Part shown: positions 17,456 to 24,703 of the stretch, piece after piece
Numbering within the stretch: the first letter of the stretch is position 1
Layout: the number at the start of each line of letters is the position of its first letter
Virus record (IMG/VR): IMGVR_UViG_3300028572_000010
Coordinates: 1-64,000 of that record
Direction: 5' to 3' (one strand)
Source of the DNA: a virus
Length of the DNA: 64,000 bases
The notes under the pieces: generated by a model
Databases searched by the model: none
The model's input: only the letters and a program-made list of their open reading frames with translations
What the model was told of the DNA's origin: nothing
Made by a program: the position numbers and the translations under genes

Positions 17456-17589
17456 AAGTCATCAAAGCGTTTATTTTCAATGTCAGAATTAATATCCCTA
17501 CGTCTTTTACTTTCACTTCTGATATAGGTGGACCAGAACCAATAGCTGAGCAGGGAGACTACCAGGATTAAAGGTATGAATAATCTCAT
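17452..17589 (-). CDS. small single-pass membrane protein
   Basis: 45 residues: MRLFIPLILVVSLLSYWFW forms one membrane helix, followed by a charged tail rich in Arg, Lys and Asp. It starts at 17589 within the stop of the upstream gene and stops within the start of the downstream gene, both by ATGA overlap, which strongly supports translation. Function unknown. Confidence 0.6.
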   Translation of the reverse strand: MRLFIPLILVVSLLSYWFWSTYIRSESKRRRDINSDIENKRFDDL

Positions 17590-17954
17590 AATTTAGGACA
17601 GATAGTATCAACGTAAATACAGTATATGCCAGGAATTGCAGCCACTACTTGATTATATAAGGATTTCAATTCATTTTCACAGTAAGTTCTATTACAGGTA
17701 ATTATAGTATCGCCGTAGTGACTAGTATCAAATCCTATCCACCACAATGTTGTATCATATATATTATTAGGTAAATACGGGTTGGAATAAGTAAGCCCAC
17801 CGTGAATGGAAACGTCAAGATTAGTATAATACTTACCGAACCAAGGATGTTCAGGAGGCATACCTACATAACCATTAGCATATCCACCACTTAAACTAAG
17901 AGGTAGCTCCATAATACTGCGTTCAATCAATACTTTCTTAATCTTATCTTTCAT
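17586..17954 (-). CDS. conserved phage hypothetical protein
   Basis: 122 residues. Contains GGYANGYVGMPPEHPWFGK, VSIHGGLTYS and WWIGFDTSHYGD, a set of motifs I recognise from hypothetical proteins shared by many unrelated phages. Function is not known. Overlaps both neighbours by four bases. Confidence 0.65.
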   Translation of the reverse strand: MKDKIKKVLIERSIMELPLSLSGGYANGYVGMPPEHPWFGKYYTNLDVSIHGGLTYSNPYLPNNIYDTTLWWIGFDTSHYGDTIITCNRTYCENELKSLYNQVVAAIPGIYCIYVDTICPKL

Positions 17955-18307
17955 AATATCAGTTGTTTAAGTAGTTCGTATTCATGTTCAGTTAGCAGAT
18001 TAATAACTCTGCTTCCTCGTTGATATGTAAGCGTCTCGGCCAAGTTCTGACTATTCTTTATATATACTAGTATTCTTACCCACTTAGTTCTTTTACTAGT
18101 AGGTAGAGTTCGCCAGTAATCACCTAGATTAACAGTATCCCGTTCCAGGTTATTTACTATACTATTAATAACTATAAAAGAATCAATTAATATAGTATGG
18201 CTGAAATTACTTATAGCTAGTTTACATAAGGCTTTAATTAGTAGTAGTTTGGCCTCACTACTTAAATTGAGGATAAATGGTTCATTAAAGATAGGATTGT
18301 TATTCAT
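17951..18307 (-). CDS. hypothetical protein, family of three (copy 1)
   Basis: 118 residues, helical. C-terminus LLTEHEYELLKQLI matches the ends of the next two genes (YFTKKHIKLLKSI and YLTETDMQILSNLI), and all three have a central segment with W or Y followed by Lys-rich helix. They appear to be tandem duplicates that have diverged. Function unknown. Confidence 0.5.
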   Translation of the reverse strand: MNNNPIFNEPFILNLSSEAKLLLIKALCKLAISNFSHTILIDSFIVINSIVNNLERDTVNLGDYWRTLPTSKRTKWVRILVYIKNSQNLAETLTYQRGSRVINLLTEHEYELLKQLIL

Positions 18308-18615
18308 ATAATTGATTTCAGTAGTTTTATATGTTTCTTAGTAAAATATATATTGATATTAGGATCAGCCTCTAGTTCATCTTCTTTAATGTAAGTTAGG
18401 AGCTTTTTATAATATCCTGTTATCGGATACCAGTCTGAGCTAGGAAAAGATAATGCATGTACTACGGTTAATAGTGATACTTTATCTTTATTACTTCTAC
18501 CAGTATTAACTAGAATGGTATCAAAGAATATATTAGTTAAACTATAAATAAGGTCTAGTCTATCAGTTTTGGATATTAGCTTGATTTTGTTCGGTAGTAA
18601 GGTCATGGAATTCAA
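18304..18615 (-). CDS. hypothetical protein, family of three (copy 2)
   Basis: 103 residues (or 100 from a second Met at 18606). Shares DLIYSLTNIFFDTILVNT...HALSF layout with copy 3 (LINKLTLLYPLSSTTHYYLIVLIHALTS). Overlaps copy 3 by more than 50 bases in another frame, so the start is uncertain. Confidence 0.5.
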   Translation of the reverse strand: MNSMTLLPNKIKLISKTDRLDLIYSLTNIFFDTILVNTGRSNKDKVSLLTVVHALSFPSSDWYPITGYYKKLLTYIKEDELEADPNINIYFTKKHIKLLKSII

Positions 18616-18910
18616 TCAGGTTGGAGAGGATTTGCATGTCAGTTTCGGTTAAGTATTGGTTAGCATTAATATATACTCTATCTTCAACTTTATTATTCTT
18701 AATACATTTAAATAGTTTATAAAAGAATCTACCAATCTCATAATAGGTAATATTAGTGGTAGCGCTAGTTAAGGCATGTATAAGAACGATTAAATAATAG
18801 TGAGTAGTTGAAGAGAGGGGGTATAGGAGGGTTAGTTTATTTATCAGGGTTAGTTTGTATTCTGGAGGTAGGGAGTGGTGGTTTATTGTAATTCGAGTTG
18901 TATGTTTCAT
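18563..18910 (-). CDS. hypothetical protein, family of three (copy 3)
   Basis: 115 residues. Helical, with the shared C-terminal TETDMQILSNLI motif followed by a hydrophilic tail not present in the other copies. It is the first gene of this minus-strand group. No function recognised. Confidence 0.45.
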   Translation of the reverse strand: MKHTTRITINHHSLPPEYKLTLINKLTLLYPLSSTTHYYLIVLIHALTSATTNITYYEIGRFFYKLFKCIKNNKVEDRVYINANQYLTETDMQILSNLIEFHDLTTEQNQANIQN

Positions 18911-19081
18911 ATAGATAAAATAATACTACAGTTTGATATAATGAGTAATGTTTATAGGGTAAAGGTGAGGGTTAGGGGATGCAGAGAGGGGTGGAGGGAG
19001 GTGGATAGGAGGGTAAATGTGGTATATAAGGTAAAACAGTTACTTATAGTTAAAAATAAGTTAAATTATTTATTTTTAAGG

Positions 19082-19120
19082 AATTGGTAGAATAGCCAGA
19101 GTTGAACTATTCTACCAATT
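19082..19120. terminator. 14-bp hairpin
   Basis: Perfect inverted repeat AATTGGTAGAATAG / CTATTCTACCAATT with an 11-base loop. It separates the 17-19 kb gene group from the hexamer array and probably ends transcription through the array on the minus strand. Confidence 0.6.
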
Positions 19121-19147
19121 CAAATTGCTTACTTAATAGCACCTGCC

Positions 19148-19463
19148 CTTGACCCTGACCATTACGATGACCCTGCCCTTGACCCTGACCCTGACCCTGA
19201 CCATGACGATGACGATGACCCTGACCCTGACCCTGACCATGACCTTGTCCCTGACCATGACCTTGACCCTGACCATGACCTTGACCTTGACCCTGACCTT
19301 GACCTTGACACTGACTCTGACCCTGACCTTGACCATGACCTTGACCCTGACCCTGACCCTGACCCTGACCCTGACCCTGACCCTAACCTTGACCCTGACC
19401 CTGACCCTGACCCTGACCCTGACCCTAACCTTGACCTTGTCCCTGACCATGACCTTGACCCTG
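19148..19463. repeat. hexamer array 1, (TGACCC/T/A)n
   Basis: About 50 units of TGACCN or close variants. On the minus strand it reads GGGTCA/AGGTCA. Around 19341-19420 runs of GGG separated by TCA meet the pattern for a G-quadruplex. Two units read CCCTAA and put TAG stops in the frame that is open in array 2. No spacers, so not a CRISPR array. Confidence 0.9.
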
Positions 19464-19472
19464 CGTTATCAT
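19425..19472 (-). pseudogene. truncated copy of Gly-Gln repeat gene
   Basis: The start ATG at 19472 and the first codons (MITQGQGHGQGQGQG) match the gene at 20304, but a TAG at 19427-19425 ends it after 15 codons. The upstream flank is duplicated too, so this is the decayed or switched-off copy. Confidence 0.5.
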
Positions 19473-19573
19473 ATTGTGCTCGTAGTAAAGAAATGTTCAT
19501 GTTGTTTGTTATTGTTAGCTGGCAAAAAAATTAGATGACAAAATAGTAAGTAAACTGCTTACTAAATATAATT

Positions 19574-19610
19574 AGGAGAGGCTGAAGACTATTCTTCTCC
19601 AACCCCTCCT
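19574..19610 (-). terminator. hairpin after the 120-residue gene
   Basis: GGAG-rich inverted repeat around an AAGA/TCTT core, a copy of the hairpin at 20439. On the minus strand it follows the stop at 19622 and is followed by an AT-rich run. Confidence 0.55.
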
Positions 19611-19621
19611 ATTAACTTCAC

Positions 19622-19984
19622 TTACTTGGTCTGGGTAGGTAACACCGGAATCATTACTGCATCCAAAATCGCAGCCCTACCAATAATCACTTTCTGGCAA
19701 GCCGGGTACATCTCAACTTCATTGAAATTACCAGAACTGACCGCTGCTGAAAACTTACCATCATCTGCAACCCATGCGGCCTGGGAGAGGACCAACTCAT
19801 GTTCCGATACCTGCTCTAACTGGCCGGTATAGTGATGGGTAACGGTCCGTACGAAATATTTATCACCGACTTGGTACGGATGGGAGTTATTTTCAGGAGC
19901 AGGTTTGGAACAGAGGTTTAACGACTGAGCAATTTTTGCCAGTTCCTTGACTTCCCCAATAGTTAGTTCATTAATGTTAATCAT
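19622..19984 (-). CDS. conserved phage hypothetical protein
   Basis: 120 residues. Contains YFVRTVTHHYTGQLEQVSEH, LVLSQAAWVADDGKF and KVIIGRAAILDAV, motifs I recognise from hypothetical proteins present in many phages. It appears to be a small beta-rich soluble protein. It lies between the two hexamer arrays. GC content is higher than in the virion genes. Confidence 0.65.
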   Translation of the reverse strand: MININELTIGEVKELAKIAQSLNLCSKPAPENNSHPYQVGDKYFVRTVTHHYTGQLEQVSEHELVLSQAAWVADDGKFSAAVSSGNFNEVEMYPACQKVIIGRAAILDAVMIPVLPTQTK

Positions 19985-20304
19985 ATTTTTGTTGTTGTTT
20001 GTTGTTTGTTGTTTGTTGTTTGTTGTTCGTTGGTAGAGTTGATCAGAACTTTATTATTTTTACCATGTCCCTGACCTTGACCCTGACCTTGACCTTGACC
20101 TTGACCCTGACCTTGACCTTGACCTTGACCTTGACTCTGACCATGACCTTGACCCTGACCTTGACCATGACCTTGACCCTGACCTTGACACTGACCATGA
20201 CCCTGACCTTGACCCTGACCCTGCCCTTGACCTTGACACTGACTCTGACCCTGACCTTGACCCTGACCTTGTCCCTGACCATGACCTTGACCCTGCGTTA
20301 TCAT
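19981..20304 (-). CDS. Gly-Gln repeat protein
   Basis: 107 residues: MITQ followed by about 38 Gly-Gln, Gly-His or Gly-Ser pairs and a tail rich in Asn, Gln and Thr. The frame is one of three that the hexamer array leaves open, but it is the one with an ATG in a conserved, duplicated 5' flank. A disordered low-complexity protein is expected. The array could equally be a DNA or RNA element with only incidental coding. Confidence 0.4.
   Translation of the reverse strand: MITQGQGHGQGQGQGQGQGQSQCQGQGQGQGQGQGHGQCQGQGQGHGQGQGQGHGQSQGQGQGQGQGQGQGQGQGQGQGHGKNNKVLINSTNEQQTTNNKQQTTTKI
20064..20296. repeat. hexamer array 2, (TGACCC/T/A)n
   Basis: About 38 units of the same family as array 1, with more TGACCT units and no TAG on the minus strand. 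The 3' flank (20297-20384) is nearly identical to that of array 1 (19464-19553). Confidence 0.9.
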
Positions 20305-20374
20305 ATTGTGCTCGTAGTAAAGAAATGTTCATGTTGTTTGTTGTTCGCTAGCAAAAAAAATTAGATGACAAAAT

Positions 20375-20416
20375 AGTAAGTAAACTACCTATGAGTATCT
20401 AGGTAGTTTACTTACT
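20375..20416. terminator. 17-bp perfect hairpin
   Basis: AGTAAGTAAACTACCTA (20375-20391) and its exact complement (20400-20416) with an 8-base loop. Array 1 has a shorter version (AGTAAG/CTTACT) at the same relative place. Could be a terminator or an operator-like site upstream of the Gly-Gln gene. Confidence 0.6.
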
Positions 20417-20438
20417 ACTGAATGTAACTGGAAGGATA

Positions 20439-20467
20439 GGGGCTGAAGACTACTCTTCTCCAGCCCC
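20439..20467 (-). terminator. hairpin after the 37-residue gene
   Basis: GGGGCTG / CAGCCCC arms around an AAGA/TCTT core. Second copy of the hairpin at 19574. Confidence 0.5.
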
Positions 20468-20521
20468 CTCCTACCGCAACCGTTGGCTTACTGCTGGGCG
20501 CGCCAGGGTTGAAACTTGTAC

Positions 20522-20635
20522 TTACTTCTGGGCAGTAGGGGCCGGGGCTCTGCTCCCAGAGGGGGTGGTCTTGACAATGGCCCAGCCCAGTAAAACGACA
20601 CAGGCCACGGATAAACAGATAACAGTGATCTTCAT
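20522..20635 (-). CDS. small membrane-anchored protein
   Basis: 37 residues: MKITVICLSVACVVLLGWAI is a single membrane or signal segment, and the tail is Thr/Pro/Ser/Ala rich. The Cys at position 12 sits in SVAC, a weak lipobox. High GC relative to surroundings. Function unknown. Confidence 0.5.
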   Translation of the reverse strand: MKITVICLSVACVVLLGWAIVKTTPSGSRAPAPTAQK

Positions 20636-21000
20636 AATGTTTTGTAGTAACGTTTGTTGCGGTTTACTGAGAACATCTCTAAATATTTAAAGACGCTCTA
20701 TCAGACTATTATACCTTTATTTAGGCAAAATAATTAGGAGGGGAGGGGTCGGGTACTATATTACACGATACATATGAATAACGACCCCTCCCCCCACCAT
20801 CTATATTTACCATAATCAGGTATAATATATTGAACAGAGTTTGTTAACTTAATGAAAATCAAAATCGCAAAAATTCAATTGCTGGCTTTTGTTCCAGCAA
20901 TAAAGATAAGGCAGGAGGGGGTTGTTAGAACTCCTGTAAAACTCACAATCAATAATAGGGACAAGATAAATTCCTTGTTCCTCCTTCAAACTAAAAACAT
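20636..21000. promoter_or_regulatory. intergenic region between divergent units
   Basis: No convincing gene in these 365 bases. It holds a 12-bp GC-rich inverted repeat (20740-20751 with 20782-20793), a TATAAT at 20821-20826 that may be the -10 of the plus-strand island, and a short open frame (20852-21019, 55 codons) that overlaps the next start and could be a leader peptide. Confidence 0.4.
20740..20793. repeat. GC-rich inverted repeat
   Basis: GGGGAGGGGTCG and its exact complement, separated by 30 bases. It lies between divergent transcription units and could be a bidirectional terminator or regulator site. Confidence 0.6.
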
Positions 21001-21843
21001 ATGCGCGTTCACGAATTAGCTAAGAAGTTGGGAATCTCTAGTAAGGAGATTCTCAAGTATGTCCCTCGGCTCAACTCAACCTCCTGCTCCTTAACAGAAC
21101 TTGAGGTTGAGGAAGTTGTTAAACTCACTAAACTCACTAATATTCAACCAGAGATGAAGTCGGTCAAGGTCGAACAGGAGGTAATCGATCTGGTTATTGA
21201 CATTACATTGGCGGGTGGGAAGTATGCCGGATTCATGCTCCGGAAACTGCAGGCTGGGAAAATTCAGCTTAATGTGGTAAAGCGTGATCCGGTTAGTGGC
21301 GAAACCAACTCCATTGCTACTTTGGTAGTGAAGGAGATCAAGCCGGAGGCATTCCCACCAATATCAGATGTAGTGAAGCAGCAAATCAAGGCTGCCTATT
21401 TAGCTACGATAAGGCAGTTGGGTGGGCCGAGTGCGAACTTAGCATCTGTAGGGGAGACTTTGAAAAAGCTCAACCCAGAGATAGACTACACTGAGTTCGG
21501 AGTTACATCGCTCTCCGAAATCATTGAAATGTTACCTGAGTTCGAGATGAAAACCGTTTCTTCAGTTGGTGGGCAGATTCGGTACATTGGGTTGAAGGAA
21601 CTGACCTCATCTAATGAAAGGGTGGAGGGTACTGTCATCTCCATCTTCACTAATGGGTATGGATTTATTCTTCCCAATATCCCTGGGGCACAACGGCTAT
21701 ACTGGCACGTCACTAACTGGGAAGATGTAACATTTCCCATCGATAGCGGGAAACTATATGAAGGAGATACCGTCTCTTTCGTATATTCCACTAATAAGAA
21801 GGGGCCATGTGCAGATAAGATCAGGTTTGTTCGGGAAGGGTAA
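21001..21843 (+). CDS. RNA-binding protein: IF2-N, LOTUS-like and cold-shock domains
   Basis: 280 residues. Residues 1-45 (MRVHELAKKLGISSKEIL) match the N-terminal helical domain of translation factor IF-2. Residues about 118-180 (FPPISDVVKQQIKAAYLATI, ASVGETLKKLNPEIDYTEFG) fit an OST-HTH/LOTUS domain, known to bind RNA. Residues about 205-278 (RVEGTVISIFTNGYGFI...LYWHVTNW...EGDTVSF) form a cold-shock OB fold with the GYGFI RNP1-like motif. The combination suggests a regulator of RNA or translation acting on host or phage transcripts. It is the first gene of the plus-strand island. The fusion is unusual; each domain call is by motif only. Confidence 0.65.
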   Translation: MRVHELAKKLGISSKEILKYVPRLNSTSCSLTELEVEEVVKLTKLTNIQPEMKSVKVEQEVIDLVIDITLAGGKYAGFMLRKLQAGKIQLNVVKRDPVSGETNSIATLVVKEIKPEAFPPISDVVKQQIKAAYLATIRQLGGPSANLASVGETLKKLNPEIDYTEFGVTSLSEIIEMLPEFEMKTVSSVGGQIRYIGLKELTSSNERVEGTVISIFTNGYGFILPNIPGAQRLYWHVTNWEDVTFPIDSGKLYEGDTVSFVYSTNKKGPCADKIRFVREG

Positions 21844-21913
21844 AATAATATAGTTGGTTGACTATAATAACACAACCTGGACTAGCTCCCATAAGAAGCT
21901 GTAGTTAATCTAA

Positions 21914-22300
21914 ATGAAAACAAAAACTAACCGACTAGTAGGAGAGGTTTTAAAAACCCTCTTCACTGAATTGGAAAATATAGGGGTACATGGAGATCAT
22001 ACCCTACTATTACATCATCCTGATTACCAGGAGTTAATTCAGGAATTCGTTCCGATGTGCTATGCCTTCGGACTTAACCCGTTAGGAGCCTTGAGACTTC
22101 GGTTTCCAGGCTTTGTATTCACATATCACCTGTTCCAGCTAGATGATAGTTTGGAGCAACTACAAGGATTCAATAGACCGGTTGCATTAGTGCAGCACGG
22201 TCATGTAGTTAAAATAGAGCTAGTCAAAGCTCTCAAACTAGACCAACCAACGAAAGCTGGGTACATTCCGTATCTAGTAATAACCAAAAAACAATATTGA
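21914..22300 (+). CDS. hypothetical protein
   Basis: 128 residues, soluble, with DHTLLLHHPDYQELIQEF and FGLNPLGALRLRFPGF. No recognised domain. One base separates it from the next gene, so both share a transcript. Confidence 0.5.
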   Translation: MKTKTNRLVGEVLKTLFTELENIGVHGDHTLLLHHPDYQELIQEFVPMCYAFGLNPLGALRLRFPGFVFTYHLFQLDDSLEQLQGFNRPVALVQHGHVVKIELVKALKLDQPTKAGYIPYLVITKKQY

Positions 22301-22301
22301 T

Positions 22302-22631
22302 ATGGCATCATTAGATAACTATAATAGGGCGAACCGTCTCTTTAAGAGGCGGACAGATCCGGGGAAAATTCCACTGCATACTGATATTGCAGTGAACTTA
22401 GGGCAGCAGAATAGTAGTGCTAATCCTCACAAGATTCTGAAGTTGGAAAGCATTACTTTTTGTGGCAAGACGATCAACGGTCACTTCACTGTGATCGTAG
22501 TAGGGCATTACCAGGGTGGTGTGCATATCGAGAAGCACTACTCTGATGATATGACGGCAACTGCTGGCGATCTACCAGCTTATGTTAATGTTCCGGTAGA
22601 GTCTCAGCCCGTTCACTGGTCTCAAATTTAA
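22302..22631 (+). CDS. hypothetical protein
   Basis: 109 residues, beta-rich centre (HFTVIVVGHYQGGVHIEKHY), no membrane segment. Not recognised. Followed directly by a terminator hairpin that is duplicated after the next gene. Confidence 0.5.
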   Translation: MASLDNYNRANRLFKRRTDPGKIPLHTDIAVNLGQQNSSANPHKILKLESITFCGKTINGHFTVIVVGHYQGGVHIEKHYSDDMTATAGDLPAYVNVPVESQPVHWSQI

Positions 22632-22690
22632 ACTAGGAGTGGTGGATTCTAAATGAGTCCACCCTCTTTAATAAAATGATAAAATATGAA
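22631..22690 (+). repeat. duplicated intergenic block, copy 1
   Basis: About 60 bases nearly identical to 23335-23394, holding hairpin GGTGGA/TCCACC (22641-22663), a T-rich tail and the AT-rich leader just before the next ATG. It acts as a portable terminator plus start region. Confidence 0.7.
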
Positions 22691-23324
22691 AAAACATAGA
22701 AGATTAATTGCAGCTTTGATGGCTGCAAAGGAAAATGGAATAAAAGAGGTTGCCCAAAAATGGGCAGAATCCATGACTAAATCCCAGCAAGACTGGGAAC
22801 ATGGGTATCTGGCAGGGACGGCGGAATGCCAATCTTATTGGATAAAAGAAATTCCGGAAAACTATCCGGACGAGTTGGTTTACACCCCATTCAGCCGGTG
22901 GGATGGTAGAAAGTTCATATCTACCGGCATTAATGCCGAATTCAGGGACACATCGGAATCGTACCGAGCCGGATATATTGCTGCTTTAAAGCAGTATATG
23001 GCTGATGAAACAGCCAAGCACCTTTGTTACCTCGAAATAGCAAGGCTAGGTCATTGGATAGGCCTAGCAAAAGAGGTGGCCCTATATCTATGGGCTAATA
23101 ATCAGGACTTCACAGAAGTTCGCAAACTGAAAACAGAGTTTATCCGATGGGATGTCGGTGGTACATACCGCCATCAAGTGCTGCTAGTAGGTGCACATAT
23201 ATGTACCAGCCACCATGGGCATTATAGGCCAGGCATAGTGGGCTACCTGTTTGGTCGTGGTAGCAGTTCTAAATCTGGAGTGGTTGATACTCTAGAAGGG
23301 ATCTTGGTCTATCAAGATCAATAA
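22686..23324 (+). CDS. hypothetical protein
   Basis: 212 residues. N-terminal helix (KKHRRLIAALMAAKENGIKEV), a middle with WEHGYLAGTAECQSYW and SYRAGYIAALKQYMADE, and a His-rich C-terminal region (GAHICTSHHGHY). Not recognised; the repeated G-Y-x-A-G/A motif suggests an internal helical repeat. Confidence 0.5.
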   Translation: MKKHRRLIAALMAAKENGIKEVAQKWAESMTKSQQDWEHGYLAGTAECQSYWIKEIPENYPDELVYTPFSRWDGRKFISTGINAEFRDTSESYRAGYIAALKQYMADETAKHLCYLEIARLGHWIGLAKEVALYLWANNQDFTEVRKLKTEFIRWDVGGTYRHQVLLVGAHICTSHHGHYRPGIVGYLFGRGSSSKSGVVDTLEGILVYQDQ

Positions 23325-23334
23325 CTACAATTAA

Positions 23335-23394
23335 ACTAGGAGGGTGGATTCTAAATGAGTCCACCCTCTTTAATAAAATGATAAAATATGAAAA
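23335..23394 (+). repeat. duplicated intergenic block, copy 2
   Basis: Second copy of the block at 22631. The hairpin GGGTGGA/TCCACCC (23342-23366) is followed by CTCTTT. The copies differ by one or two bases. Confidence 0.7.
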
Positions 23395-23657
23395 ATTTTG
23401 CAAATGCAGTTTGTTGTGAATGCCAACGATTCGTAGTTAATGGAGCATTCTTGGATAATCCGGCTAATCAAGAATATGTAATGAAACGCCATCCAGCTAA
23501 CAGTGTTTTTGTTGATGTATCGAAGGATGGATGGGAAGCCGAGTTCGATCCGGCAGTCCATACTTCTTGTTTAGGAGGTGGTTCTACTCCTCAACTAGTT
23601 GAAGGAATGGTACCTTTATTTGAACGAGGTACAGTTCTATGGTTGGAAAAAGAATAA
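23388..23657 (+). CDS. hypothetical protein
   Basis: 89 residues with an N-terminal CCECQRFV and a later THTSCLGGG-like segment, so a small metal site is possible. Begins inside the duplicated leader block. Function unknown. Confidence 0.5.
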   Translation: MKNFANAVCCECQRFVVNGAFLDNPANQEYVMKRHPANSVFVDVSKDGWEAEFDPAVHTSCLGGGSTPQLVEGMVPLFERGTVLWLEKE

Positions 23658-23658
23658 T

Positions 23659-23916
23659 ATGAAAACTACTCAAGAAACAATTAACTGGCTGGTAGGAGTT
23701 GTTAAAACCTCTCCTACCCAAATCACAGTGAGAGACTTGATAAATTCTGCTCTCAACAACGGGGTGCGTTCAAAAGATATTAGTCACTCTGGTAATTTGT
23801 TCCAAGCAATCCAAGCCTTGATAGTATTAGGCTTCATTAAATCATCAGAAGAACTAGTCTTTATGAATGATGATACAATATTGACTCTTGGAGAAACAAC
23901 GCTATTACAATCATGA
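23659..23916 (+). CDS. hypothetical winged-helix-like protein
   Basis: 85 residues from ATG at 23659, one base after the previous stop; an earlier in-frame Met at 23599 lies in the previous gene. Residues about 20-70 (TVRDLINSALNNGVRSKDIS ... LFQAIQALIVLGFIKSSEEL) resemble a small helix-turn-helix or winged-helix fold. The stop overlaps the next start as ATGA. Confidence 0.45.
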   Translation: MKTTQETINWLVGVVKTSPTQITVRDLINSALNNGVRSKDISHSGNLFQAIQALIVLGFIKSSEELVFMNDDTILTLGETTLLQS

Positions 23917-24041
23917 ACACTACAATTAAAACTATGAGGGCAGCAGGATTTTCCCTCCAAGATTTCCGGGGCAAGTCCAAATTCAAAAGGTACTTGCTCT
24001 GGTGTCTTGTAATTTCCTGCTCATTTCAAGAACCACTATGA
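23913..24041 (+). CDS. small protein with hydrophobic C-terminus
   Basis: 42 residues, MNTTIKTMRAAGFSLQDFR then a basic stretch and YLLWCLVISCSF. It is bracketed by ATGA overlaps with both neighbours, the main support for translation. Function unknown. Confidence 0.45.
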   Translation: MNTTIKTMRAAGFSLQDFRGKSKFKRYLLWCLVISCSFQEPL

Positions 24042-24376
24042 AATACAAAACAGTAATAACCCTCTCTGTTGAAGAGGCACAGGAAGAACTTGCAAGGCAA
24101 AAAAAGGAATTGTCAATAAACCAAGAGTTGCCTATTACTACTGAGTATGTTATTGAATTGCCTACTACTAGACGGAAAGCTGGTGATCCTCTTCCTCTCC
24201 GTCTCCGTCTTTACAAAGACCAAAAATTAGAACTGGCAAAATTTCTGATAGAAGTTATGATAGCCCTGGAGTCTGGTGAACTTAAATATGAGGTTACCGA
24301 TAATGGTTGTAGTGTTCCAGTTACAATCGAACGCGCAAAACTGTTTGTAGATAATTATCTTGCTAGTCAACCTTAA
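24038..24376 (+). CDS. hypothetical protein
   Basis: 112 residues starting at 24038 (MKYKTVITLSVEEAQEELAR). An earlier Met at 24002 is less likely because the chosen start overlaps the previous stop by ATGA. Beta and helix mixed, soluble, no domain recognised. Confidence 0.5.
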   Translation: MKYKTVITLSVEEAQEELARQKKELSINQELPITTEYVIELPTTRRKAGDPLPLRLRLYKDQKLELAKFLIEVMIALESGELKYEVTDNGCSVPVTIERAKLFVDNYLASQP

Positions 24377-24392
24377 ACAAGAAAGGAAAAAT

Positions 24393-24644
24393 ATGGAAGT
24401 AGACTTTGAGTTAGTCCAAACCTGCATTCTTGAAATTAACAAGATTGCAGGGAAAAATTTGCAGTTCACCAAAGTCCTGTGGCATAATGACTTGGACAAT
24501 CCTGAAAATGAAGAAGCGGTTGTCTCGGTAGTGGTTAATGTCAAGGCGATGAAAAAGTTGCCAGGCATTGGTGATAAAAAAGTAGGTCAACTATTAGTCC
24601 AGCCTTTGAAAGATGCTGGATACCGGGTTTTCACTGAGCTTTAA
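24393..24644 (+). CDS. small protein with helix-hairpin-helix-like motif
   Basis: 83 residues from ATG at 24393, which has an AAAGGA Shine-Dalgarno-like site. Residues about 56-72 (MKKLPGIGDKKVGQLLVQPL) look like a helix-hairpin-helix (LPGIGxKxA), which binds DNA backbone in many repair proteins. Otherwise not recognised. Confidence 0.5.
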   Translation: MEVDFELVQTCILEINKIAGKNLQFTKVLWHNDLDNPENEEAVVSVVVNVKAMKKLPGIGDKKVGQLLVQPLKDAGYRVFTEL

Positions 24645-24656
24645 ATAATCAATAAA

Positions 24657-24682
24657 AGTTAGTAGAGTGCATGCTACTAACT
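24657..24682 (+). terminator. hairpin between island genes
   Basis: AGTTAGTAG / CTACTAACT with an 8-base loop, no strong T run. Confidence 0.45.
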
Positions 24683-24703
24683 ATAATAAAAAGGAATTAA
24701 GAT

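Noticed and set aside
19133-19538. Long frames of alternating Val-Arg, Ser-Gly or Leu-Thr across the arrays as real proteins
   Set aside because: All frames of a hexamer repeat without stops are open; only the Gly-Gln frame has a start in a conserved flank, and even that is uncertain.
19148-20296. Hexamer arrays as a CRISPR array
   Set aside because: Units are contiguous 6-mers with no unique spacers and no cas genes nearby.
20852-21019. Separate 55-codon gene upstream of the RNA-binding protein
   Set aside because: Overlaps the next start by 19 bases and shows no motif; kept only as a possible leader.
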